NCBI GenBank assembly: GCA_034769895.1
Contig: CM068368.1
Location: forward strand, 691,067,877-691,131,876
Reading direction: 5' to 3'
Origin: Magicicada septendecula
Lineage: Eukaryota; Arthropoda; Insecta; Hemiptera; Cicadidae
DNA: 64,000 nt
Positions 33,060 through 45,715 of the stretch are shown here, in pieces (position 1 is the first letter of the stretch; every line of letters begins with the position of its first letter). The position numbers and the translations under genes are program-made. The notes under the pieces were generated by a model. The model saw nothing but the letters and a program-made list of their open reading frames with translations. It had not been told where the DNA came from and did no database searches.

Positions 33060-34170
33060 GAACCTAAAAGTGGTACACTAAAATACAAGGTGCATCCATA
33101 AAGGTCTGTTTTGGTACCATACTGGGTTCTGTTAACCCATACAGTGTTAGAATAGCATGTACCATAGTGGTGTGCGATTAACTTGTAGTATGTTCATGTT
33201 TTTAATTGTGCTATTTCCATGTATTGAATGCGAGTGACTTATAATGAGTACTGTAATATATAATCATCCCAGATATGAGGTCCTACTGTGGAAATTCACA
33301 GACAATTTTATGAGATGTATGGTTCCAATATTATAGAATGATAATATCGGTATCATTTGTTTAAAGAAGAGTCACCGATGTTTATGATGACTAATATAGT
33401 GATTGGTCTTGTGGTGACACACAACTTGTTCGAAATTGAATGCAAAAGTTCATGAGAATCATAGATTCACAATTTCTGAGTATTTGATTATGTTTTTTCA
33501 TGCTCACTATTTATCGCATTGTGACTGGTAAGTTGAGCTATAAGAAACTGTGTACTAGAGTGGTGTCCAAGATGCTTACAGATGTTCACAGAAAGTTTTC
33601 AACATGAAGAAAATGAAGGAGACAAGTTTTGTCTAACTTAGTTACTGGAGACTGAATATAATTTTTCTACATGAATCAAAGCAAAAATCCATGTAATTGA
33701 ACCATTCATCACCCTTGAATGCTAAAATGTTTAAAGAAATGTACATCCCCAGAGGAAAAATTATGGCTACAGGTTTCTGGACAGAAAGGAATGTTCGTAA
33801 TAGAATTCTTCACGTATGAAAAAATAGTAATTAATACTGGTTTATATAAATCTTACAGAAACTTAGATGTGTCATTCAGAGAATCTGACATTGAATGTTT
33901 CATCTGTGATTGTGTTTTTTCATGATTATGAAAATTGCGCCTTTTTCAAAAATTTGGATGGTGATGTTTCTGATCATCCACTCATTGTCTAGACATTGCA
34001 CAAAGTAACTACATCTGTTCTTTCAATCAAAGCAGTGACTACAGTCTCAGTATTCTGAAAACAATAATGAACAGATGACAAATATACCAAACTGGCTGAA
34101 TTCACTGGCAGCACACTTTCACAATGCAGGTTAAAAACTATGATTCAATGATGTACACAATTCCTGTGTC
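33060..34170 (+). pseudogene. Degenerate mariner/SETMAR-like transposase remnant
   Basis: At 33536-33600 the plus strand reads YKKLCTRVVSKMLTDVHRKF, followed by VTGD near 33645. This resembles the RKVCARWVPKMLTDEHK and VTGDE motifs of mariner-type transposases. Frames on both sides are full of stops. The 68-residue ORF at 33719 is not recognised. Confidence 0.55.
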
Positions 34171-35155
34171 AATAATGATTACACAGGAAAGTAATGTCTC
34201 TGTTTTTGTGTGTGCATGTGTGTAATTAGTCATAATTAAAATATTTTGTTTCATTTGTTTTTACTGATCAACTTTATTTTATGAATGTCTCATACAACAA
34301 AGTTAATACTGTAATATTTTTATAGTGTAATACTGTACTGTAATATTTTTACTGTATATATATATTACACAATATATTATAACATACTAAACTATAATGT
34401 GCAATAACAGATTATTTTAAACAGTATACACAACGCTTCTTTTTCAAAACTTTGAAGTTCAATTTTTATGTAACTAAATTTGATAATATACACTAGCCAA
34501 ACTCAATATTTGAATCTGGCTTTTTAGTTGTCATATTATCAAGTACAATTTAATGTGCTCCATGAGTACTGTGGAATGTCACTGTTTTATATACCTTATG
34601 TGGTCATTTCCTTAATTATATTTTCTTCATTTTTTAAACATATAAAAATTTCTGGTTACAAAATTTATGTAGTGTACATTGTCCTTTTTTTTAACATTTT
34701 CACAAGAATTTCTTCAAGCAGTTCATTCTACTTTTACTGGATCTGCAAGGCAGGGAGTTTGTGTGCATTTATAAAATATTTTTGGACTTTGTTTTTTATA
34801 TTACCTCTGTATATGTACCATTAAGACCATTTTGAAAATTCAGAAAAGTTCAGAAACTTTTGAATAGGAGTTCAGAAAATTAAGTTGCAAGATTCTTTTG
34901 TGGTCATATTAAAAAAAAGACACATAGGATGTCAAATACAGTAGGATAAAGAAAAACTAAATGGAGCCATGCTTGGCCAGGAAATATGTACCTGAAAATA
35001 ACAAGTCTCATGTCAAATTAGGGTCTCCTAAAATCATTTTATTGTGTCATTTTTCTAAAGAGTTACATTACCAGTATTTATTAAGAAAGATTTACTTTAC
35101 ATTCTATATGTGACTGTGCAATACAAAATTTATAGAAGTAATCTGAAATTATTAC
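34171..35155. other. Intronic DNA without further genes
   Basis: AT-rich, with only short chance frames. It forms the end of the kynurenine formamidase intron adjacent to the upstream exon. Confidence 0.5.
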
Positions 35156-35257
35156 CTTTAGGTAAAGAGCTGCTGCCAAATATATCCATAATTTGAGACT
35201 TTCTTTCTCCATACCTGACTTCTGAATAAGGAATCTGTAATTTTATTGCTTTACTTG
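35156..35257 (-). CDS. AFMID: Kynurenine formamidase, upstream exon
   Basis: This 102-bp exon encodes AIKLQIPYSEVRYGERKSQI and MDIFGSSSLPK, the region of the family just before the HGGYW strand (the PYxxxxxxxxDIF/Y pattern). The acceptor AG is at 35258-35259 and the donor GT directly follows base 35156, both on the minus strand. Its last base and the first two of exon 31836-31970 form the Asp codon preceding APVFVYIHGG, so the two exons join in phase. The intron of 3185 bp holds a mariner and other repeats. The first coding exon was not found. Confidence 0.88.
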
Positions 35258-35654
35258 CTGTAATAAAATACATTGTTTTAATATCACACCAATAATATAT
35301 TATGGACAAACTTTTAGTATTTAGAGAACACTGAAAGCTATATAATGTATTCAGGAAATAAAAAATGGTAAATTATGAACAAATGAAAAACTCAGGTAAC
35401 ACTATGTACCATCTGTAGACTTACATATTCAAAATCTGTTATTTTCTCTGTAAGCATGGTTGATACTTATAACACTAGGAAACAGCTACCAGACTATGTA
35501 AATAAAAACCATTAAATTTGTGCAAAGGCTAGAATAAGCAGTCATTTCATGTAACCTTTTAACATACCTAATACAGTAGTGTACCCAATGCATATAGAAA
35601 TTTATTAAATCATTAAATTGTTGTTAATGAAATATTTACTTGTGTACATAATAA

Positions 35655-36500
35655 ACAAAAATTGGTATGGAGAACCATACATGACTTCCATGTCCTAAAA
35701 TTTATATTTAAAATCATTTAATTATTAATTAAATAAGTGGATGCTTGAGTTCTGAAAAAATTACGTATCAGCTAAAATGGTACCACCATGTTAGGTGGAT
35801 TAAGACTATCCTCAACCTTCGTGAGGAAGGACTGTACTTTTGGATAAAATGTCTGTATGTCAAACGAAGAGCTAGCTAAAGGTAGCTGCGATCTGATTCC
35901 TGTAATGAAATTGGACTCTTGCTGCGAGGGGCCTTGGATGTCTATAGTGTTATAAAAGTCTTTCTTGTCAATACTATACTAGTCATTTTTCTTTTTTAAA
36001 ATTGAGTCTTGATTTCTTTCTTTTCATTTGTCTTCTGATTTCCTGAATGACTATTCTGTTCACCCGTATAATTATAAATGTCTCAGCAAAACATTTCTTC
36101 TTTAATACGTTTGTGTCTCCTGTTTAACACCCACCATTCTGATCCATGTCATAATGCTATATTCCACACAGGCTAGTAAATAACTAGCCATCAGGGAGGT
36201 CAAAATATTTTCAAGGAGGGGTAAACAATTTTCCAAAGGAGAAAAATATTTATTTATTTTTCATACATACACACATGCACATATTAGTTTATAATTCTCA
36301 TATCATAATAGAAATAAGTACACAGATTGTATTAATTGCTTCAATACAACAACACTGCCCAGCGATCCACAGGAAGCAAATCGATGTCCATATTTTCGGC
36401 GTGCACGCGTTGTGTTAGTGTGGGTTTCAGCACTTTCCATTTAAAAAGAGTGCAAACATAAGAAAATAAACATGAGTGAGGCTAGAAATAACACGAATTT

Positions 36501-36535
<35 letters not shown>

Positions 36536-36930
36536 TGCCAGCCTTTTTATTGCGGTAATCACAATAATAAAACTTTGGAAAAGTAAACATTACATAATTA
36601 AGATATGCTTGCCTGCCAGGAACGATATATTTTCACTCATATGTGATTTAAATTAAAATGAAAAATATAGAATTTTGTTAAAGTGAAATGAAATGTTTCC
36701 ATAGAAACTACTTCTTTGTTGTCAATAACGTAGTACACATATAAAACTTATAAAAATGTACCTCCTCCATCATCAGCAACCATTTTAATTTTAAAAATTG
36801 GATCGGTAATTTCTAAAAAAATATCGCCCACCCTCAAACTAATTTCACTATTTATAGATATTTTTGTTATTATGGGGTAGTCGTTTAATATAATGTTATT
36901 TTCAGTAAATTTATCCATAAAAATTAGGTA
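35655..36930. repeat. Repeat family A, copy 1
   Basis: It begins with GGTATGGAGAACCATACATG at 35668, a signature also at 46679 and (inverted) 49859. It includes AGCGATCCACAGGAAGCAAA near 36360, a (TG)n run near 36499-36532, and GAAACTACTTCTTTGTTGTC near 36704. The stretch 36350-36760 recurs as a direct repeat at 37065-37510, and also in 47320-47640 and, inverted, 48410-48930. Confidence 0.7.
36762..36918 (-). other. Exon-like ORF ending at a splice donor, unidentified
   Basis: The minus strand starts with ATG at 36918 and is open for 52 codons (MDKFTENNIILNDYP, later LRVGDIFLEITDP, ending VADDGG). It meets GTACAT, a plausible donor. A decayed homologous stretch with stops occurs at 37515-37600 within the neighbouring repeat copy. 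It could be a captured exon or a repeat-encoded peptide. Function unknown. Confidence 0.35.
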
Positions 36931-36939
36931 GGCTTACTT

Positions 36940-37214
36940 TATAAGCCCTCCTCCGAAGCACTCCGAAGTCACTCATGGACACTGAGCATCTTGCAGAGGG
37001 TTCATTCCCTAAAGACGAAAAGTCTGTCTATGAACCGTTCCTCTGTAAACAAATGCAGTTACACTGCCCAGCGATCCACAGGAATCAAATCGCTATCCAC
37101 GCTGGACACTTTTTCGGCTTGCACACGTTGTGTTGGTGTGGGTTTCGGCACTTTCCATTTAAAAAGGGTGCAAATGTAAGAAAATGAACATGAGTGAGGC
37201 CAGAAATAACGCGA

Positions 37215-37278
<64 letters not shown>

Positions 37279-37600
37279 GCCCTGCCTTTTTATTGCAGTA
37301 ATCATAATAATAAAATGGAAACATAAACATTATATAATTGAGATATGCTTGCCTGCCACGAATGATATATTTTCTCTCATACATAATTTAAATTAAAATG
37401 AAAAATATAGAATTTTGTTAAAGTTAAATGAAATGTTTCCATAGAAACTACTTCTTTGTTGTCAATAACGTAGTACACATAAAACTTATAAAAATTTACC
37501 TCCTCCATCATCAACTACCATTTTAATTTATAAAAAAAATTACCCCCTCTCCCTTCAACTACCCTTCTCATTTATAGATATTTCATCTACCTTTCTACAG
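36940..37600. repeat. Repeat family A, copy 2
   Basis: A direct copy of the preceding unit, containing a (TG)n run at about 37217-37278. The ORF at 36975-37187 (PKDEKSVYE..., HAGHFFGLH) is partly preserved at 47185-47448 and 48821-49120. Since two frames are equally conserved, I treat it as non-coding. Confidence 0.7.
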
Positions 37601-37995
37601 TGGATTATTATGACCTTCTTTTCAGGATACTTTATTTATCAAAATTAAGCACTTTAATCTTGTTAAAATGTAAAACGTTGCAGGTAATAGATACGAAATC
37701 AACAAATCATTATATTCTTATAAGTGAAAAACTGTTAATTAGTGAAGCTTGCATACCAAGAATTTAGTAATAGCACCATAATATAGGAAACTTATCATGT
37801 TCAGAAGAAAACCTGTTTTAGAGGTGATTTGTGGCAATCTTCAAAATTAGATCAAAATCATTTTACTTCAGTGGCAAAGAATAAAATGAAACATCTTAGG
37901 GCTAAACACAAAAATTTACTTTTGTGGCGATCTGTATTGAACTGTGTGAATCTAAAAAAAATATATATATAAATAAATAAAATATTTATTATATG
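37601..37995. other. AT-rich DNA, nothing recognised
   Basis: No frames or repeats with a counterpart were noticed between repeat copy 2 and the Tigger end. Confidence 0.4.
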
Positions 37996-38389
37996 CAGCA
38001 GAGCATCGATTATCCGAACATCCATTTACTGAACACTGTATTATCTGAACTCAATAAAAAGGCCAATTATGTACTGTATGGTCAGTAATATATTGGACAC
38101 GTGTAGGCATATTGGATATTTATTGAACATAAAATATTGTAAACTATAAAGTATTATAGTACTGTACAGTAATGAATAAATACTGTAGCTGTACAGCCTT
38201 ACAGTCGATAAACAAAGAATTGATAAACACACATCAACAAACTTTGATAAACACATTTACAATTGATAAACAAACTGTGTCAACGGAACTCTCCGTCACT
38301 GAATGTCTGAGTCACCGATGACATCATTCAACATCAGTCTACCACACCGGCTCTCGTTCAGTTTGCAAGTGTTAGTAAGCTGAGTTACA

Positions 38390-40497
38390 TTAGTGCATTC
38401 ATTCGTTCTTCTTCTCCTCCTCTTCAAGGATTAGGTTATATAAACCTGTTCCGGCACCCATCTCATCCTCGGACGACCTACGTCTCTTCTACCAATGACT
38501 TCATAGTTCAGTGCCTCTTTCTGCAATCTATCCTCTAATTTCATTTATGCGCTTTACTTTGAGTTCTGCTCTGATATCTTCATTCCTTATTCTATCTTGC
38601 ATTGTATAATTTAAAGTATTTCGAAGAAACTGCATTTCAGCACTCTGAATCTTGCCGCTTTTATTTTTTGTCATGACCCACGCCTCACTCGCATAAATCA
38701 ACATGGGTATTGCATTGTCTAATAAAATTGAATCCTTGTGCAGTGTCTTGTTTTATTTCTAAGATTTCTATGAATCATACAACAAATATTCCTAAATTTA
38801 TTTATCTTCTCTCTTATATCATATTCAGATTCGTAGCTTTTGTATTGTACTGCATTGTACTGCACAGCGAAGATATTTGAAATAGCTCACTTGTTCTAAA
38901 ATGCTGTTGTTTATAACTATCTTAGTCCTCACTGGACATTTACCTTTAAAGCCATTGTTTTTGTCTTTCTTACTGAAATTGTCAGTGAGTACTCTCTTGC
39001 CACTTCTTGTAATTGAAACATAGCTCTTAGAAATTCATCCTCATTTTCTTCAATAAGAACCATGTTATCCACATGTAGCAGGGAACCCATACAAATTGAT
39101 TTATTAAGCTGTATTCCCGAAGTCACTCTGGTGGATTTCCATCCTCTCAATATGTTGTCAATGTATAATATTAAACAAGGTTGGGGAGACACAGCATCCC
39201 TGCCTAACTCCCTTATTTATTGGAATATCACATGAGAGTCTACCATTCAGATCCAGGACTACAGATGTACTTTTAACTGAATTTATTAAATGCTATGGAT
39301 ATCCTCTTCTATCCATAATATTCCATAACTTTTGATGGTCTACATTATCAAATGCTTTTTCCAGTTCAACAAAAGCAGTATGCATTTCCTGGTTATACTC
39401 TTGCCTTTTCTCTATTATCTATCTTAATATAAACAATACATCCACAGTCGACCTACCCTTTACAAAACCCATTTGCACTTTTTTGCAAAACCCATTTGCA
39501 AAAAACCCACCTCCATTCTTTTGAAATTTTGTTTTCCATACAAATGTTATTTAGAAAATGAAGAATTTGTAAATGCAATAATGTGCCAACATATTTTATT
39601 AACTCAGCATTTATTCCGTTAAGTCCTGGTGCCTTTCTACTTTTCATTCCATTCATTGCTTGTTGGAGTTCTTCTACAGTTAACTTATCTAGACCTTTTC
39701 CACTGGGCTTACTTATATATTCCCTATTATCTTCTATTGCACTGTAAAAATATAACTTTCTATAGAATCTTTTCTGTTTCAGAGCTAATCAATGTTTTTA
39801 TAACTTTATATCCCATATTCTGTCCACCTTATAAATCGTGTTCCATAGTGGCTATGAAGTGTTCTCATGAGTCTTGATGGGCTTGTTTAATAATTCTCTT
39901 TGTTCCATTTCTTATTCTCTGGTATGCTTCTCTTGACTCTTCTGTTGGATGTGATATATGTCTTCTAAAGCTATCATTTTTCCTCTTTACCGCAGTGTCT
40001 GTTTCTTCTGTGTGTATTTCTCAGAGCCCTCCTTCGTATATACTTTTTTTGCAGCCTACTGCTTCCTTAGCTAATTGTATTATTATTTTCTTGATATTAC
40101 TCCATTCCACCTCTGTGTCTTCACAAGTAGGTGTTACCGCAATGCACTGATTTATTCTGTTTTGATAAAGATTTCTGGTAGTTTCATCCTCCAGTCCATA
40201 AACATGAAAGACTAGTTCATTATTTTGTTGCTGTTGACCAAAATTATTTTGTTTTCCATCACTTATGTAACTGTATATTTTATGTCAAAAGAAAATGATA
40301 AGGCAGCCTACCCTGCCTTCTCCTACACTACTTCAGGTGGTACACATGGGAGCCATTATTATTAAGAAAATGATCTGAAAAAATGTCACACCCCCTTTAG
40401 GCTCTAGTATCCTCAGCTTATGATATTAGCTTCTTGTTAACTATAATATAATCTATAATTGATCTAGTACCTCTTGCCAACCAGGTAGCACTTGTTC
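38390..40497 (-). mobile_element. LINE (endonuclease C-terminus plus RT), degenerate
   Basis: The minus strand from about 40490 reads TRSIIDYIIVNKKLISEAED and SDHFLI, the end of an AP-type endonuclease. Near 39650 it reads MKSRKAPGLNGINAELIKY, an RT entry motif. Near 39100 it reads LHVDNMVLIEENEDEF, where the catalytic YADD is changed to HVDN. Near 38510 it reads GRRDVGRPRMRW, a typical LINE tail. Several frames are needed, so it is dead. The group is RTE-like or related; the clade is uncertain. Confidence 0.8.
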
Positions 40498-40525
40498 GTT
40501 GCTGTTCTTTTTACTTTAACTGCTT

Positions 40526-41991
40526 TGCGATGTCTGAAAAAAGAAAGAGAGCAGTGTTGTCAATAAACGATAAACTTAAAATTATTGATCGTCTGAAGAA
40601 AGGAGAAACAGCTAGAGCATTGGCTTCCGAATTTAATGTTGGTAAATCAACGATTACTGACATTTAAAAAAGTGAACTTACACCAATGTCTACCAGTGGT
40701 AAACTAGAATCTTTGGAAGGTGCTACTTCCAGAAAAACTATGAAAATAGCTGAAAATGACCAACTTAGATTGTACAGTGTACACATGGTTTGTGCAACAA
40801 AGAAACAAGGGTGAATCTATCAGTCTATCATCTGTGAGAAGGCACTTATAATAAACAAAAAACTTGGAGGCGACCCACACTTTAAAGCTATGACAGGCTG
40901 GTTGCAAAAATTCAAATTGAGACATGGTATATGATAGCTAGATTTTTCAGGTTAATTTTGAAAGTGCTGATAATTTTAAGAAACAATTTTTTCTTATATA
41001 GGGTACAATACTGAAAATATCTACAATGTTGATGAGACTGGGCTTAACTGGAAAGCTCTTCCAAAAGAGAAGTTAATGTTAAGAAACGAAAAATCTGCTT
41101 CCGGGATCAAAGTTGATAAAGAACGCATTCCAATTATGATGTGGGCAAATGCAAGTGGCTCCCACAGATTAAAATTGACTGTTGTAGGGAAATCTAAGAA
41201 ACATAGATGTTTCAAAGTTGTTAATATGAATCATTTCTACAGTTAATTTCTTACAACAACAAAAAGCTTGGATGAACATTGAAAATTTTAGTAAATGGTT
41301 TAATGATGTGTTTGTCACTGCGGTAAAAAAAAGAAAAGCAGAAAATAAAATTAGTAGTCCTGTATTGTTGCTATTGGACAATGCCCTGCACATCCTTCAC
41401 CTGATTCTTTACCTCAGCATGAGGATACTGATGTGATGTTCATCCCACTGAATGTGACAAGTACATAAAGTTCTTTTACCCATGGACCAAAGTGTTATAG
41501 AAAGATTTAAATGGGTTTACTGCAAATCTTTTGTCCAGTATCTATTAGTACTTAGTGAAAATGAAGAAGGATCCAAACAGTTAATAAAAGAATTTAACTT
41601 AAAGGAAAGTGCGTATATGATTGCAGATGCCTGGGATAGTGTAAAAATTGAAACTCTAAAACGAGCTTGGGGAAATTTTTGAAATCAAACATTACATGAG
41701 GAATGTAAATCTGATACTGAACATCAGAACACAGATATTGAAATCATGCATCAAACTGTACAGAATATTCGTCAGTTTAAAAACTGTAACAAAGAAGAAG
41801 TTAAAGATTGGCTGAAGGTGGATGAAGCCAATCCTGGTTTTCAGTTATTAACCGATGAAGAGATAGCTGAGTCACTAAATGAACATAATGAAAATGAAAC
41901 AGATTCAGATGAAGACAGTGAGAATGGTACTAATACAAAACCACCGACGGCAGCAAAAGCTTTTGACACACTTGAGACTGTTCTAAAGTGA
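40526..41991 (+). pseudogene. Tigger/Jerky-type transposase
   Basis: It starts MSEKRKRAVLSINDKLKIID and continues GETARALASEFNVGKSTITD, the CENP-B-type helix-turn-helix of Tigger and Jerky proteins, then meets a stop at 40665. KKLGGDPHFKAMTGWLQKFK is the second DNA-binding half. The DDE domain follows with IYNVDETGLNWKALP (first Asp), LLLLDNAL (second Asp) and MDQSVIERFKWVY (third Asp region at 41482). WDSVKIETLKRAWGNF and an acidic tail to 41991 complete it. At least four stops or shifts make it inactive. Confidence 0.9.
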
Positions 41992-42455
41992 GCCGAAACA
42001 GAAGACGAGATAGATTGTATTCAGCTTATGAATCTTAAATGACTTTAGTCTTTAGCAGTGAGAAAATGGGGTATTTGTTTGAAGCAGACAATGATAGAAC
42101 AATTCTTCAAAAAAGTGTAAATCCATGGTACTGTATGTTATGTTTTGTTTTTTAATTTTTCATTAATTTTAGAGTACAGTGTTTGTCATTAAACTCTAAT
42201 TTTGTTTAAATTAACTTTTGGTTTTTATTAATTACACTCAGTTTTAATTCAATGCTTTTTAGCCTTAGTAATACATTACAGTATGGTATACACGTTGCTG
42301 TAATTATATAACAGTATGTTAGAAATGATTTTGTAATAAAAACCTTTGTTTTTGTAAAGAGAAGTAATGTTTTCAATTTATGATCTGTTATCCGAAATAT
42401 TGATTATCCGAATGGGCCCTTGTCCAGAGAGGTTCGGATAATTGATGCTCTACTG

Positions 42456-43640
42456 TATATACAAACATTTCTTGCTACAGACCTTTTCTTGAAATGAACA
42501 TTATTTAATATTTACTACTAATTTTCAATCAAGATATATTGTTTACCTTCCTTAGAACATGTTTCAGACATCAAATAATTTGTTCATCCTCAGCTATCTT
42601 ATATATATATATTTTGTTTTTTTGAGTGTTTCTGCTGTTAACTGTTTTGAAAATTGTGTATGTACTGAACAAAATGGGTAGATGTAACGCATTAGGTATA
42701 GAAAGTAATTAACATACAGAATACATGAGAAAAAGGGTAAAGTACTGACACCGGTGCAGACTTGGGAAAGTTAATAAAAATTTTTAACCGATTAAAGTTA
42801 AAGTTAGTGCCCCCAAAAATTAACTGAGTTAAAGTTAAAGTTAATGCATGCAAAACGTAACTGATCAAAGTTAAAGTTAAAATCAAATTAACTGATTAAA
42901 AGTTAAAAGTTAAAAGTTAAAAATGTATGTTTGCTTATTTTGGTTTTATTCAGCAAGCTGGATTGGCTGTTGAAATAATTAAAATCATGTTAAATAAATC
43001 CACAAATTAAGCTTTTTAAAAAAAATTAATTAATATTTCTGTTGCAGAAAAAATTACATAAAATATTTAGCACAAAAAAACTCAGTCATTAATAATTTAA
43101 TAATTAAAAATCATAGATGATTTTATTTTAATCATTAAATTATATTAACATTATTTTTAATTGCAGCAGGTAATTAAATATTGTTTGTTTATTGCATTTT
43201 TTAGATCACAGTACTGACTACTGATATTGTACCGTGCCTGCAGGGGGATGTAGTATTAAATGACTTAATAGAACAGACAATAATTAGGCTACTCTATTGA
43301 TTAATTTTATAATCTGCAAGTTGACGTGAAAAATAATTGGGAGTTGGAGATACAATTGAGATGGATTTGACTGTGCAGGCAAAGACATTCTAATATTTTA
43401 GATTATCTAACAGAAAGTAGAATTTTAGAATCTAAATTCTTTTAGTTAAGGTGAGTTCTGAAATCTAATGAATTTTAGATAAAATAAATTTTACCTCTTG
43501 TTTTATTCAAAATGAGAGTATTGAACAAGAATTTTTGACTTTTATGTACTATTTTACAATTAAATTTTAATTGTTGTAATTGTTAACAATAAATTGCCTG
43601 TTTCTAAGCAATTTAACAAAACTAATGATTTTATTTTAAT
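42456..43640. other. AT-rich intergenic DNA with TTAAC-type degenerate repeats
   Basis: At 42779-42922 the motif AAAGTTAAAGTTA recurs many times with variation. Elsewhere only AT-rich sequence is present, and no gene was seen. Confidence 0.5.
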
Positions 43641-44430
43641 TCAAATTGTCAATGATTAGACGTATTCTGTTGGTGTCTCTGCAAATAAACGCATCTCGTG
43701 TAATGTTTACCCATTGTGAAACACTTGAGATATATGGGGTTTCTTGCTGTTTTGATTGCTACAATTAGGGCACGTGCATCACAATCACACACACCCATTT
43801 GGCGGACACGGCCTGCGTTGCAGTCTGCATGTTGGGGGCAGTGCGAGTGTGCGCGGCTTGCATTGACTCCAACACATACTCTGGTAAGCGGAACATGTCT
43901 TGGTTCCCATTCTAGCGGCGCACAACTTGCCCCAGCTTGCATCAGCAACAACCAACCAAAATGCTGTTTCACTACCGCACCACGTTAATATGTGGTGAGC
44001 ATATTCTTTTCACCTCTACGGCCGTGGCATAAACCCCACCTACGAGGAATGTTTCAGAGACACCTGAAATTAATGAAATTAATTTTTCCATCCATTAGAT
44101 CGGTGGAACGGTACCACAACATAGAGGCGGGGGCAACGCCGATCTCTACAAAACTCATTAGAAGACTAAAGCCTCTCTCATTTCCTTCGACTCGCCGTCG
44201 TTATGGATGTATCCTCATTAACCTAATTAATTCACACACAATTTGTTTAGAAGCCGCTCCTTTTAGTCTTACCGACACATTGGATACTTAGCTCTAAATC
44301 AACACTGTTGACTGACGAAATAATACTCGAGTTCCTGGTCCTATATGCACTTGTTTATCTTATAAGTCTGGAACTGTCTGTGCTATATTTAGTTCACTAC
44401 GCATCAGATTATTACGTGATGGTAATCATA
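43641..44430. other. Unclassified GC-richer block, part of a repeated unit
   Basis: Overlapping frames of about 100 residues exist on both strands at 43649-43988, with no recognisable domain. The segment 44090-44345 (GATCTCTACAAAACTCATTAG, near-matched by GATCTCTACAAGAATCGTCAG at 44998) recurs at 44945-45185, so it belongs to a dispersed or tandem repeat. Confidence 0.4.
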
Positions 44431-44439
44431 TTCAACTAA

Positions 44440-44815
44440 TCTACAAAGCTTGATCAGACCAGTCGTGACTTATGGAGCTGAACCAGAAGAGTAGAGATGC
44501 CTTCGTAATGCTAAAATTGATGAAATATTGCAGTGGGAAGATATAGTACGCTTCATAAAGGCAAGGCAGACAAGCTGGTTCGGACATGTGGAGAGAATGC
44601 CACAGAAGAGACTGCCCAAGCAAGTGTTATGTGAAATATGGAAGAAACAAGAAAAAGACGCAGACCCAGAAGGTGATGGATACATGAGGTGGAGGAAGGC
44701 TTAAGAAGAATGGGCATACAAAACTGAAGCAATGTTGCAACAGAGAGAAAGAACTGAAGGCGAGTGGTGGCGGAAGCCAAGGGTCATCCCGTCCTGTAAA
44801 GCTTCGGAAGAAGAA
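44440..44815 (+). mobile_element. LINE 3' end fragment
   Basis: The plus strand reads RPVVTYGAEPEE, NAKIDEILQWEDIVRFIKARQ and SWFGHVERMPQKRLPKQVL, then a KRTTFS-like tail with A/G-rich sequence. These are the last RT residues and the GHVxRM tail of an RTE-like or CR1-like LINE. Frames are broken. It splits the repeated unit 44090-44345/44945-45185. Confidence 0.75.
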
Positions 44816-44944
44816 AAAGAAAAAGAACCACATTCAGCTGCATCAGTACAACATACTTTGCGTTATAAGTACTATATTCTTGTTTTCGGTGCCAGGACAT
44901 GATACAGCTGAAACTCTTGAAATTGATGATCTCCGATTCATTTT

Positions 44945-45185
44945 GCTGTCCATTAGATCGGCGGAATGGTTTCACAACATAGCGGCAGGAATGACGCCGA
45001 TCTCTACAAGAATCGTCAGAAGACTACAAGCCTCTCATCTCCTCCGAATCACTCACACAGCTCTGCCAGCCATTCATTCACATACATTTTGCTTGGAGGC
45101 CACCTCCCTTCCATCTCACTGACACAGTGGACGCTCTTAGTTCTAAACCAACACTGTTGCATTGACAAAGTAATACCTGTGCTCC
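44945..45185. repeat. Second copy of the 44090-44345 repeat
   Basis: Similar over about 240 bases, including CATTAGATCGG[CT]GGAA and TTCACACA/TTCACATA motifs. The family is not recognised. Confidence 0.6.
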
Positions 45186-45219
45186 TTCTCCTATACCATC
45201 ATCATCATCTCTTCATGGA

Positions 45220-45540
45220 TAGGATTCTCCTGTTCCGGCCTCACAACTGCCGCCATCTTGTGACTGGCCTGCTTACAGATCTTCAAACCGGCTCATATCC
45301 ATAATCCAACTTCGGAAAGCGGGTATTATCAATTCTTTCTATATGTTGTTTCCACCAATTTTTATAATTCAGACTGAGTTCATTTAGGGAAACTATATCA
45401 AGTTTTCGTCTAATATATTCGTTTTTTATATTATTGAGTCGCGTAAATCCCTTTACCGATATCAAACCAGTCCTTCTTCCTTATAGTCCCAGGTCTTGCA
45501 TTCATACATATAGTTTGAAACCTTCCTAGTTTATCTTCTC
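45220..45540 (-). mobile_element. LINE 3' end fragment (different family)
   Basis: The minus strand reads RLNNIKNEYIRRKLDIVSL and NWWKQHIERIDNTRFPKLDY, the C-terminal R-x-x-NEYIRxxL...WxxHIERM...RIPKxxxxY pattern of LINE proteins. Only the last ~70 residues are present. Confidence 0.7.
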
Positions 45541-45715
45541 CCATATACACTTGTTTATTCTATAAGTTTATTACGTGATTACGTGATGGTCATCACATTC
45601 AACATCATCCAACCACAGCATACTTTACGTTATAAATACTGAATTCCGTTTTCGGTACCATAGCATTACACTAAAATATACTGTAATTGAATTTCGTGTT
45701 GTTGTTCTATCATTA

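Larger units (their letters stand above)
37996..42455 (+). mobile_element. pogo/Tigger transposon with nested LINE
   Basis: Terminal inverted repeats CAG[CT]AGAGCATC[AG]ATTATCCGAAC lie at 37996-38019 and 42432-42455, with TA at the right flank (42456-42457). The transposase is on the plus strand at 40526-41991. A LINE on the minus strand occupies about 38390-40497 of the left half. Confidence 0.85.

Noticed and set aside
36975..37187. Conserved 70-90 residue ORF in repeat family A (also 47185-47448 and 48821-49120)
   Set aside because: Two overlapping frames are preserved equally well, so the conservation reflects recent copying and not coding constraint.
43649..43988. Overlapping frames of about 100 residues on both strands
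   Set aside because: No domain, signal or neighbour context. GC-richer DNA simply has fewer stops.
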